The notes under the pieces are model-generated. The model worked only from the letters and a program-made list of their open reading frames with translations, ran no database searches and was not told where the DNA came from. A stretch of 64,000 nt of DNA, taken from positions 682,001 to 746,000 of the forward strand of contig WIUZ02000003.1 in NCBI GenBank assembly GCA_015956445.1, given 5' to 3'. The translations under genes were made by a program, and so were the position numbers. This stretch comes from Thelephora terrestris. Taxonomy: Eukaryota; Basidiomycota; Agaricomycetes; Thelephorales; Thelephoraceae. Below are positions 43,880 to 55,161 of the stretch, piece by piece. How positions within the stretch are numbered: the first letter of the stretch is position 1; each line of letters begins with the position of its first letter.

Positions 43880-45380
43880 GACATGGAGAAAGGACACCAT
43901 TCTGCAACTGATGCCCCATGGGCACAAGATGCTGTTGTACAACCCATGGGGCATGGGAATTGGATAGCGTTGTACAACCCATGACCCATGGGGAACAGAT
44001 AGTGTTGTACAACCCATGGGGCATGGAGAATGGGTAGTGTTGTACAACCCATGGGGCATGGGAATTGGATAGCGTTGTACAACCCATGGGGCATGGGCAT
44101 TGGATAGTGTTGTACAACCCATGACCCATGGGAAATGGATAGTGTTGTACAACCCATGGGGCATGGGAATTGGATAGCGTTGTACAACCCATGGGGCATG
44201 GGAAACGGATAGCGTTGTACAACCCATGGGGCATGGGAATTGGATAGCGTTGTACAACCCATGGGGCATGGGAATTGGATAGTGTTGTACAACCCATGGG
44301 GCATGGGCATTGGATAGTGTTGTACAACCCATGACCCATGGGAAATGGATAGTGTTGTACGACCCATGGGGCATGGGAAATGGATAGCGTTGTACAACCC
44401 ATGACCCATGGGGAACAGATAGTGTTGTACAACCCATGGGGCATGGGAATTGGATAGCGTTGTACAACCCATGGGGCATGGGAAACGGATAGCGTTGTAC
44501 AACCCATGGGGCATGGGAATTGGATAGCGTTGTACAACCCATGGGGCATGGGAATTGGATAGCGTTGTACAACCCATGGGGCATGGGAATTGGATAGTGT
44601 TGTACAACCCATGGGGCATGGGCATTGGATAGTGTTGTACAACCCATGACCCATGCGAAATGGATAGCGTTGTACAACCCATGGGGCATGGGAATCAGAT
44701 AGTGTTGTACAACCCATGACCCATGGGAAACAGATAGTGTTGTACAACCCATGCCCCATGGGAATTGGATAGCGTTGTACAACCCATGGGGCATGGGAAA
44801 TGGATAGCGTTGTACAACCCATGGGGCATGGGAAATGGATAGTGTTGTACAACCCATGCCCCATGGAGAATAGATAGTGTTGTACAACCCATGACCCATG
44901 GGGAACGGATAGTGTTGTACAACCCATGCCCCATGGGAATTGGATAGCGTTGTACAACTCATGGGGCATGGGAAATGGATAGCGTTGTACAACCCATGGG
45001 GCATGGGAATCGGATAGTGTTGTACAACCCATGCCCCATGGAGAATAGATAGTGTTGTACAACCCATGACCCATGGGGAACGGATAGTGTTGTACAACCC
45101 ATGGGGCATGGGAATTGGATAGCGTTGTACAACCCATGACCCATGGGGAACAGATAGCGTTGTACAACCCATGCCCCATGGGAATTGGATAGTGTTGTAC
45201 AACCCATGCCCCATGGGGAAAGGATAGCATTGTACAACCCATGAGGCATGGGGAAGGGATAGTGTTGTACAACCCATGGGGCATGGGCAACAGATACCAT
45301 TGTACAACCCATGGGGCATGGGCAACGGATACTATTCCATTACCCATGGGTCATGGGTTGTACAATGGTATCTTTTCTCC
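43880..45380 (-). repeat. 35-bp satellite, right array (about 40 units), open in minus frames
   Basis: Inverted counterpart of the left array with the same monomer and variants. The stop-free strand is here the minus strand (long frames over 43755-45347), so in both arms the open strand reads towards the palindrome centre. The order of variant units differs from the left arm in the inner part, while the outer units match one to one. Confidence 0.85.
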
Positions 45381-45522
45381 ATGGGTCATGGGTTGTACAA
45401 CGCGTTGTACAACGTTGCATGGCCCATGACCCATGGAGAATTGTCACGATGTATGGTCCATGACCCATGGAGAAAAGATAGCTGAACCCTGTGGGTGGTG
45501 CTCAGCGGTAAGTATAAAAAAT

Positions 45523-45960
45523 TCCGAGTGAGGGGGGGCCGAGCGAAGCGAGGCCTAGGGAGATGGGCGGGGGCAAAGGGTAGGTGGGGAAACCACCTTT
45601 CCGCCCTTTCGTCTCTTTATAGCCCAAGAGACTCATCAGTGCCGTTGCCAAGTAAGGAAGAAGTTACCATTTGCGGAGAACAAAGCGGGGTTATGGCTTG
45701 CTATTGTTCTCCCCGATCGTGGGAAACACGCCGAAGGCGTGTTTCTTCTGAATACAGATAAGGGGCCTGGGCCTTTGAGGTGAATGAATGTATTGTGATG
45801 CCCCTATCTTAGGGTTCTTTGATCCGTGATCTTCGGCCCCCTATCTGTCATCTATATAGAAGATCAGTGGAGTTAGAAGCATCAATTCATTACCTAAGCG
45901 TCTCTTTTGACAGTTTCCATCAGAGAAGACTGATGATCAAAAAGAAGAGAAGACGTGATG
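45523..45960 (-). repeat. Penelope-type terminal repeat, partial 5' copy
   Basis: Nearly identical to 29799-30233 in the same orientation, apart from a 2-bp TA expansion. It begins shortly outside the satellite palindrome and ends in a hairpin with the inverted copy that follows; the stem is continuous through CATCA/TGATG around a loop of about 33 nt. Confidence 0.8.
45565..45651 (-). ncRNA. Type I hammerhead ribozyme, copy 2
   Basis: Same sequence as copy 1, with the core CTGATGA at 45639-45633 on minus. It lies 5' of the RT gene in RT sense, so self-cleavage here and in the 3' copy would release a unit-length transcript. Confidence 0.75.
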
Positions 45961-46995
45961 GAAACTGTCAAAAGAGACGCTTAGGTAATGAATTGATGCT
46001 TCTAACTCCACTGATCTTCTATATAGATGACAGATAGGGGGCCGAAGATCACGGATCAAAGAACCCTAAGATAGGGGCATCACAATACATTCATTCACCT
46101 CAAAGGCCCAGGCCCCTTATCTGTATTCAGAAGAAACACGCCTTCGGCGTGTTTCCCACGATCGGGGAGAACAATAGCAAGCCATAACCCCGCTTTGTTC
46201 TCCGCAAATGGTAACTTCTTCCTTACTTGGCAACGGCACTGATGAGTCTCTTGGGCTATAAAGAGACGAAAGGGCGGAAAGGTGGTTTCCCCACCTACCC
46301 TTTGCCCCCGCCCATCTCCCTAGGCCTCGCTTCGCTCGGCCCCCCCTCACTCGGATTTTTCTGGCATTTTTCCAAATTTTCTAGGGCATAATTTCCTTTT
46401 TAGGAAATTTCTTTTTTTGGTAATTTTTGCCAAAATCATTTCTGAGTTGCTTATGTAAGCCATCAAAATTTCCTTTTTGGGATTTTTTGTCAAAATCATT
46501 TTTGAGTCGCTTATGTAAGCCATCAAAATTTCCTTTTTTGGTAATCCATCAAATATTTCCTAAAAAGGAATTTCCTTTTTAGGAAAGACCCCTTCAAACA
46601 CATTTTTGAGACGCTTATGTAAGCCATCAAAACTTTCCTTTTTTGGTTGGTCACATGACCTGATTACATAATCAACACCCACTTTTTCCAGTCACATGAC
46701 CTGCTTATATCAGCCATCAAAATTTCCCTTTTGGGAAAATTTTGATCGGAAATTCCCACAGTCTATTTTTCATTATATAAGCGATCCACTCTCCCAGGTC
46801 ATCCACACCATCGGCACCTGCCTAATTGGGAACACCAGTGCCCGGTCAGCTGGGTCCTAGTCCCCCCCATAATTTTGATTAATACTCTATGAGTAAAATT
46901 TGCCCCCTTGGGGGCATTGAGGAACTCATGAGAAAAATCATTCACTTTTAAGACAAAATGTCACAAAGTCTTAATCATTTTAATAAGTACTACTG
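45961..46995 (+). repeat. Penelope-type terminal repeat, inverted copy
   Basis: Reverse complement of the terminal repeat at 29158-30233, almost full length, ending in AGTACTACTG at 46995 as the other copy does at 29158. With the partial copy on its left it forms a palindrome of about 0.9 kb. Inverted or tandem partial copies are a known oddity of Penelope-like insertions. Confidence 0.8.
46227..46313 (+). ncRNA. Type I hammerhead ribozyme, copy 3
   Basis: Core CTGATGA at 46239-46245, stem II GTCTCTT/AAGAGAC (46246-46252, 46261-46267), GAA at 46268-46270, stem III 46271-46301, predicted cleavage after 46302, stem I GGCA (46235-46238) with TGCC (46303-46306) and outer GGC/GCC. Confidence 0.75.
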
Positions 46996-49900
46996 ATCCC
47001 CCCGTCCATCGTCAAGGCACAGGGGCCCCTTCCTTCTACCCCTCCGTACAGGAGGCTAGGGACCTTGCAGCACGCATAAGCGTGAAGCCTTCGATTGAGA
47101 CCCTAAAAAGGCTGGAACGCTCTTATGAGCAGACAATCGATCCTCGCCCCCGCAAAAAGGCGCGTACTCCACCAGGCGAGGATGAAGTAAGCCTGGGATG
47201 GTCGGATGAAGAGATGGATGTTGTCTCCCCTGCATCGGTTGCCGGTCCGTCTGGCCTTGGTAGAAGGTATGAAACAAATTTAGTGTTGAGTAACGAAACT
47301 AACGACTCCACAGCACCTGAAGATAAGTCTAGGTCTTCAGAAGTAGCTTCCAAATATATTTGTTTTACCTTGTCTGCCCCGAGTGAAACTGAAGCTGTGT
47401 GGATGCTCGATTCTGGAGCATCCCGGCACTTTACTTTTGACATAAACGACTTCGTGGAGTACGAGGCTATTGAGTCCATTCCTTTAAGAACAGCGACCAG
47501 CTTCACGACGATTATTGGTAAAGGAACAGTGGTCCTCCACATAAACGAAAAGGCCGTTCGACTAAGTCCTGTCTACCATGTCCCAAACATCTCCCATAGG
47601 CTGCTGTCCCTTGGTCAGTTCCTCAAAAGCGGACTCCTCTCGAGGGGGAGTGCTCGCGAAATCTCACTCTATGAGGAAGAAACAAAATTTCTTACCTTCC
47701 ACCCTCGAACCGAGGATGACAGTATTTACGTCATCAAAACTCTCCTCGGAGCGCAACTTACTGCTACCAAAATTGAGACCATTTATAGTGCTGATTTTGA
47801 AATCATGCACCGCCGACTGGCTCACCCCTCAAAAGAAGTGATCCAAAAGGCTGGGAAACATGTCAAGGATTTTCCTCATGTCGAAATCCCAAAAGAGCAC
47901 CTCTGCACTGGATGTGCGCAAGGAAAGATGACAAATAAAACCTTTCCCCCATCCAACACCAGAGCAAGCACCCCTTTCGAGCTGATCCATTCGGATCTAA
48001 AAACCTTCCCCATTGAATCCTATCGCAAGTACAAGTACTCAATCGTCTTCTATGACGACTATACCTCACACGCCTGGACCATGAATTTGCGCACTAAAGA
48101 CGCTGCACTTATGGCTACCAGACACTTCCTGGCTATGGTTGAAACCAAGTACCAGAAGAGAGTACGTCGATGGATGTCCGATGCCGGGGGGGAGTACACG
48201 TCCCTAACATTTACGACGATGCTCAAGGAAAAAGGGATTGAGATCCTCCAATCTATTCCGCATGCACACCAACAAAACGGTCACGCGGAAAGGATCATTT
48301 GAACATTGATGGATAAGGCAGAATCCATGAGATTACAGGCTTGCCTCCCTCAGTCTTGGTGGGAATTCGCCCTTGACCACGCAACTCACGTTTACAATCG
48401 AACGCCGAACCGTCGCCTAAATTGGCAGACTCCATTCCAACTATTAAATGGAAGTAAGCCTTCAATTGATCACCTTCGGGTCTTCGGCTGCGGAGCCTAC
48501 GTCTTCATCCCAGAAGAAGTATGGATGAACAAGCTCGCGCCCCGATCAGAATTGATGACCTACCTGGGTACTCACCCGGGAGGAAAAGGATGGATCTTTA
48601 TGCGCGGACCTAACAACGTCATTTTCTCCGCTGCTCAGGCCACCTTCGATGAGTTGCACTTTCCAAAGTGCCCAACTGCCAGTGTACGGCGAAACACACG
48701 GCTGCAATCTACTGCGCCACCCCTACCCAGTCATCACTGTCATAAAGACGGTGACTGCCAGTGTCCCCTTCCAGGAGGACAAGAGGAAGATGACGCAGCA
48801 CCCTCAGCGCGTCCCAAACCTACCCCCAAGCCTTCCTCAAAAGGCAAGGAACGTGCTATTGAGCCCGCACCACGGCCGCAGACGCCGGTGCAATCTAGAG
48901 CGCCCAGTTCGGAGCCGCCAAGATCACCTACACCCAGCTCTAGCTCTGATTCCGGCCCTGAGGATGCACCACCCGCCCCGCCAACGATTATGCCTCTGAC
49001 ACCTGTTAAGACTCGGAGGCCTCAGCGTGAGCGGAAGGTACCAGCCAAGCCCGGCAATGTTTACGGTAGTAAGCATCCGGTAGAGATAATTAAATCTACC
49101 CGGCGTATGAAGGATTGGAAGAAGGTTGTCGGAGATTTTTCCGTAGCACCTAGGCGCGGGCGAAGTTCAGGAGCAGTTCCCGGACCTAGCACGCAGCCAC
49201 TTCCTGAGAGAGAATCCTCCGCTGAGGAAGAGACTGAAGCGGCGTCAGAGTCCGAAGATGAGGTTGAAAAATCCGTTGAACCATCCGGATTCACCACCCC
49301 TGAGGAAGACACTGACGCCCTTCTAGCTAGGCTATGCCGGGAAGGGGGAGTAGAACTCCAAAACCTCTTAATTTCGAAAGCCGTCTCACCAACCGCCAAC
49401 GAAAAAACTCCAAAAGAATGGAAATACCGAGACATCGCCACACTACCACAGGCAGAACTCGAGGAATGGAGGACAGCCTGCAACGAAGAGTTGGAAGCTC
49501 TTCGCAGGCGCAAAGTATACGACCTGGTAGAGCGCCCTCGAGGCCGCAAGGTTATCAAAAACCGCTGGGTATTCGACCAGAAACCAGATGGTCGCAAGAA
49601 AGCCCGCTTAGTAGCAAAAGGCTTCTCACAGGTTGAGGGAATGGACTACGATGCCGTGTTCTCCCCCGTTGTCCGATTCGAGACAGTGCGCCTAATATTT
49701 GCAATGGCCGCCCTCGGAGGATGGGTCCTCAAAGGACTTGATGTTCGAAACGCGTACCTATACGGCGAACTCGACGAGGAAATATACATGGAACAACCAG
49801 AGGGATTCGTAGCTCCAGGAAAAGAGACCCATGTTCTCCGCTTAAAGCGTGCCCTCTACGGACTGAAACAAGCCGGGCTCGCATGGTGGCGAGCCCTGAA

Positions 49901-51374
49901 ACGGTCCATGGAAAAGCTCGGATTCAAATCCTTGAGCTTAGATGCTGGGATCTTCATCTACCAGGATAAAGATGGAAGATTCGTGATTGCATTAATCTAC
50001 GTAGACGATGCCATCTTTACCGGACCCCACACAGCGCTTACGGAGCAGCTCAAGGGGGAGTTTATGAAGATATGGGAAACCAGGGATTTAGGGGACCTAA
50101 CCGATTTCCTCCGTATGAGGATCACCCGACATGGCAGCAAAATCTCCATAGATCAATGCGCCTACCTTCAAACGGTCCTTGAGCGATGTGGGATGCAAAA
50201 TGCTAAAGTCGCAACAACCCCTCTCCCGGCCGGGTATGTGCCGACTCCGTCGACAGAGGTAGCATGCCCGGAAAGACGAAGCAGGTTCCAAACCATAATT
50301 GGTTCCTTACTATACCTCATGCTGGGTACCCGACCAGATATCGCCTTTGCGGTTACCAAACTTGCGCAATATGCTGCAAACCCATCAAAAGAGCACGTCG
50401 AGAAAGCGCTGTATATCTGCCGCTATTTAATCGGGACTTCCAAATATCGATTAACCTACGACGGAGATTCACGGGAAGGTATCTCAGCCTGTACCGACTC
50501 AGACTGGGCTTCAGACCCCACTCAGAGACGATCCCAAGGTGGATACTTTGTCCGAATGGCAAAAGGGCTCATCTCATGGACCTCAAGAGCGCAGAAAACC
50601 ATTGCGCTGTCGTCCACTGAGGCTGAATACATGGCGCTCTCCGATTGTAGCCGCCAAGTAGTCTGGATGCATACCCTACTGGGGGAGCTCGGCTATGACC
50701 TTAAAGCCATCCCAATCTGCGGAGATAACCAAGGCTCGATCTTTATCGCCTCAAACCCGGTTACTGAAAAGAGGTCGAAACACATTGACATCCGCTATCA
50801 TTATATTCGCGAGGTCATCAATGATGGACGCGTGGTAGTGTATTTCATTCCCGGAGATGACAATCCCGCAGATCTCCTGACGAAGAACCTTGGAGTCGTC
50901 AAACTCAGAAAATTTAGAGATGCCTTAGGCTTTGAATTCTTCTGAGCACATACCTCCAACTTACTACAGTCCAGTTCCCACCAATGAAGTTATACAGGGA
51001 GCTGTACTTAGTAAGGGGGAGTGTTGAACCGAAGGTCTGTGCCCGGCAACGGGTCAACCGGCTCTACCGCTTCGTGCGAGAGCCGATGCCGGAGAGCGCT
51101 GAATAAGCGACCCGAAGGGACGGTGTCACATCAGTGACCCGATCGATCGGTATGACGCGCGCGTGCCTTAAGCCGCCGCACGGACCATGCATCAGTCACA
51201 CTGTATAGATGTGACGTTAATAGAGTAGATAGTATATATACCCCTCATGTGTCCATAGATAAATCAATCGCTTCTCTCTCTCTCTCTCCCACTTGCACTA
51301 CTATATCCTCCCCTCTCAGGTAAGAACTAGAGTACGCCATGTAGTAGTATAGAATATACTCTACCTGCTCAACA
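46996..51374 (+). mobile_element. Ty1/copia fossil with 3' LTR
   Basis: Parts in order: gag C-terminal region, aspartic protease (LDSGASRHF), gag-preintegrase and integrase core, a Pro/Ser-rich linker, reverse transcriptase (YVDDAIFTG), RNase H ending SKHIDIRYHYI, a purine tract and a 3' LTR from TGTTGAAC (51022) to GCTCAACA (51374). No 5' LTR is present; the element begins where the Penelope-like composite ends. Apart from that it is largely open, with about one break. It is related to the LTR end at 893. Confidence 0.85.
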
Positions 51375-51456
51375 GACGTGTGAGTCGTGATAAGAGAAAC
51401 AGATAAGACAGAAAGGGGTATAGGTAAGGAAAGTGGGCGAAAGTTGGGTGTGAATA

Positions 51457-52930
51457 ATGGTTCAAAAAGAAGTTAAAATTCAGCATGCTGACAATTACAA
51501 GCGAATTCTTGCAGAAGAACGTATAGCACAGTTCAATCCGGAACAGCTCGATGCTTACCAGCAGATCATTTTATCTGTTGAAATGCAAAGTGGCCAGACC
51601 TTTTTCCTCAATGGGCCCAGCGGGACAGGAAAGACGTTCGTCTACAACACAGTCTGCAACACAGTACGGAGTCGTGGATGGATTGTTTTATGTGTCGCAT
51701 CTTCTGAAATTGCATCTCTTCTCCTTCGTGGCAGACGCACAGCACACTCAATGTTCAAGATCCCACCCTTGCTCAATCCGGAGTCCACCTGTCCAATTCA
51801 CAAGGAAGGGAGGCTTGCGTCGCTGATACAGAACCCCAGGCTCATCATTTGGGACAAAATAACCATGCAACACCGGTATGCTGCCGAGGCCGTGGACAGC
51901 ACCTGTAGGGATATACTTGATGTGCCCGATCGGCCATTTGGTGGAGTTACAGTTGTGTTTGGTGGTAATTTTCAGCAAATACTCCCGGTTGTACCCCGAG
52001 GCTCGAGAGCAGACATAGTCTCAGCCACAATCTTGCGGTCAGACCTTTGGAAGGAGATTAAGGTCTTAAAGCTTATCTGAAACATGCACATTGCCGAAAC
52101 TCAAGATGCTCACTCATTTTCCTCTTGGCTGCTCAAAATTGGTCACGGACACGGACTCGCTGAAGACATGACCATACAACTTCCAGACGAAATGATCACT
52201 TCGGACGTTAACACCTTCATTGATGGGATCTATCGTGGAATTCATTCCTCCCCTCCTCCACCTCCCGACTATTTCTTGGATCGCATGATCCTTTCACCAC
52301 GGAACAGCGATGTTGCCGATCTCAATTCACGGATCCTTGATATGATGCCTGGTGACTCAGAGAGCTTTTTGAGCGTTGACAGTGTGGTGGATGAAGCCGG
52401 AGCTGATGATGGGATTTCTGGATCCAACATTCCCCCCGAGTTCTTGCGAATGTTAAATCCCTCCGGTTTGCCCCCCGGTGATCTCCAGTTGAAGCTCGGT
52501 TGTCCTCTTATCCTCTTACGGAACCTGTGTCCCACGCAAGGGCTTTGCAATGGAACATGGATGATCTTGGTGCGGATGTCAAGGCGAGTGCTGGAGGTCA
52601 AACTGATTGGCGGAGAACACAACAGTCAACTCGCGCTGATTCCTCAGATCACCCTCTCACCCACAGAAGGTCAAACTGGCTTTGCTTTCATATTGAAGCG
52701 CTGACAGTTCCCGGTTCGACTTGCATTCGCACTCACAATCAACAAGGCACAAGGACAATCAGTGAAACATATTGGTGTTGACCTTCGTGTTCCAGTATTC
52801 TCGCATGGACAACTATATGTAGCATTGTCCCGGGCAACGAGTAGCCAAAACATTCAAGTTCTCTTACCTGAGGAAGGGAGGGATAGTCATCGAACACAAA
52901 ATATTGTGTATCCGGAAGTTTTGGTGCACA
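51457..52930 (+). pseudogene. Helitron RepHel helicase, C-terminal PIF1-like part, degraded
   Basis: PIF1-family helicase motifs occur in order: Walker A GPSGTGKTF, the B-motif position LIIWDKI (usually DE), [15 protein letters not shown] (motif V) and YVALSRATS (motif VI). The Rep/HUH nuclease half is absent; sequence upstream is the copia LTR. Two in-frame TGA codons (near 52078 and 52702) stand where relatives have an Arg CGA, which fits CpG deamination of a methylated element. No terminal CTRR hairpin could be placed with confidence. Confidence 0.8.
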
Positions 52931-53144
52931 CGGTAAGTCTCGCGATTTGTTGGCCTGGGATTTCGGCTCACTCCTACCCTGGCAGGAGTTTTGAGAAAAC
53001 TCCATGGCTGTCACAGGTTGATCAGCGGGACCCGCTGGAATCTTCTAGACTTCCGGCATTGCCAACGATCTGGGAATATATACTGTCCCATCATTTCCAC
53101 TGGCTCTGCATCTCTCCTCTCCTCTCCCCCTTCCACTCAATCAA

Positions 53145-53996
53145 ATGCTGACAGATGGCCCCATCGATACCTCAGCCTCATCGCGGGCAGAGCTCAACGG
53201 CGTGATGGTCGTTGGCAATGTCACTACTATTGCTGGCAAGCCGAAGACCCTGTACATCACAGGTGCCTTTTATACCACCTTGGACACCGTGATGGGTGTC
53301 TTCAAATACTTCAACGTGTATAATTACACTATTGAGCCAGAAAGCCGGTTCTTCATCCATATGACAGTAAGATTGTTTCGCTTTTTTGTTGCCTGTGACT
53401 AAATGATATCCTAGGTTGCTTTGTTTGATGCAGTGACGGTCTCTAAAGCAGGGGTGGTGATTGATGCGGCAGATGAGTATGACCTTATGGGAGATATCTA
53501 CTATGTTTGTGCACCCCTTCATTTTTCACATGTTAGGCTCCTGAGAGATATTCTAGCTATCTCCCGCTAATGACGCACCTGCAAAACATGCGCCTGTGGT
53601 GAGGGTCTGCGGTCGGCCTAGCAAAATCATCCTGGAAATGGCATCATTCGAGATTGACGTGAACCAGTGGGTCAGTTTCCAAGGCGAGAAAGCCGCATTC
53701 CTTTGGAGTGGGACTATTCCTGATGCGTGGCGACAGAAACCGACACCAAATCCAAACAGTCCCAAGTTTGTCAGTGTGTCCGGTGTGTTGGATAGCATGA
53801 GGATCGTAGGAACTTCAAAACGGTTTCATGTCACTATTGCGTCGGTAACATTCCTTGGATCCGCACCCTATACAGCCCCAGGTGAGGAACCCTGATTACT
53901 TCGCTACATCCATGGCTGACTTCTCCAATAGCATTGACCCCAACTCCCAAGGGGAAACGAAAGGCGGGGATATCTTTCGAAGATAAACCCACCTAG
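53145..53996 (+). CDS. Four-exon gene of unknown function downstream of the Helitron helicase
   Basis: Exons 53145-53366, 53415-53504, 53557-53881 and 53932-53996 join in phase (CATATGACA/GTAAG, TTCTAG/CTATCT, CCCCAG/GTGAGG, CCAATAG/CATTGA). The product is about 233 residues, starting [20 protein letters not shown], with beta-strand-like repeats ([49 protein letters not shown]) and a basic tail TPKGKRKAG that may be a nuclear signal. The strand pattern recalls OB-fold ssDNA-binding proteins sometimes carried by Helitrons, but I cannot confirm it. Close spacing to the helicase suggests Helitron cargo. It looks intact. Confidence 0.6.
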
Positions 53997-55161
53997 ACGA
54001 AGAAATCCCGCGCTGACATGATCTCGCACAACACCTGATCTTGATTATTTCATAGCATTATTTCACAGCACTTTAATTATCACCAACAACGTACCGCTGA
54101 TTAATTTGTAGCATACTACCCATCGCTTCGCAGAACATATTTTATCAACAGCAATTATCTACAGTAGCAGCCGAGTAATAACTTTTACCACCGCAAATAC
54201 AAATCTTTCATGACAGCCTAACACAAGTATTACAGGTTACAGCTAGTAATCAAAATAATCTCAAATACAGTTGAAATTGTAATAATGCATACCGTCCGTT
54301 CCCTAGAAATTTCAATGCAGTTTCGGGTTTATGCACAACTAAGTTTGTGACATATTGTAACGCTGTGTGACAATACGCACAAAGCGTGACAGTGTTGCTT
54401 GTCCTGGCGCAGGCTTGCATCCTTCGGGGGCTGTTTGTTACGCTACTCTAAACTTGCGGCTGCTGTAAATCCCTTTCCACAAGCACCACAAGCTGAGTGG
54501 TGAAAATTACTTCAAAATAAAACATTAGCCCCGTATTTTCCGATGCTGAAAATGCATAAATGGCAGGGGCAGTTCACCCCGGCGGTTATGCGTTATGCGT
54601 TATGCAATTTCAATATAAAATCACACCGGACGAGCACCGTTCCCACCAAAACCTTATGCACTTTCAAAAATATGCATTTTCACCACATGCATTATAACAT
54701 TTTCAACTGTAAGTTGAAAGAATCGAGCGCCTACTTTACTGATGCTTGGGCCGCAGGCCGGTTTCGCACACTTAGCTGTTGAAGTCAAATGATGCTAAGT
54801 TATTCGAGTCATTGAAAAGTCAATGACTCGCACAACACTGTCGCACGGTGAGGAATATGCAAGTGATGTGTAAACAATGTAAAGACGATGTGCGACGTAT
54901 CAAAAAACACTAATCTACAAGCTTATCGTTCGGCAGGGATGTGTTGCGGGGCTAGCGCGGTTGTGAAGGGCAAGAACTCAATAGGTTCAAAGGCGCGTAA
55001 TCCAGAAGTCATACGCCTAGGATGTTCTCCCAGTGTTCATCCTACACCCGCATCGATCGGTTGTCCTTCTACTGGAAACTATCAGTCCATTGTCCATGTA
55101 CTGCGGCACAAAACCTGACCTCCATATGCGACCAGACTGATGTGCGTTCCTCGCCCAGGAA
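53997..55161. other. AT-rich intergenic, no gene seen
   Basis: Low-GC sequence with short direct repeats (TTATGCGTTATGCGTTATGC near 54590) and a GGCC-GCA-GGCC hairpin near 54755. Perhaps the non-coding right part of the Helitron. No open frame of interest. Confidence 0.5.

Larger units (their letters stand above)
40534..45486. repeat. 5-kb palindrome of satellite and telomere-like arrays
   Basis: The left arm (40534-43092) and right arm (43243-45486) are inverted copies: 35-bp satellite on the outside, then about 400 bp of unique sequence, a CCTAA array, and an identical 80-residue open stretch reading inwards. The right arm is shorter by about nine satellite units. The sequence between 43093 and 43242 is a diverged continuation (about 70 percent matching) of the same inverted symmetry, so identity falls towards the centre. 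The outer boundary on both sides is TTCAGC. Confidence 0.85.

Noticed and set aside
54740-54785. Helitron 3' end (hairpin plus CTRR)
   Set aside because: A GGCCGCAGGCC hairpin is followed by CTTAG, not CTRR; too weak to call.
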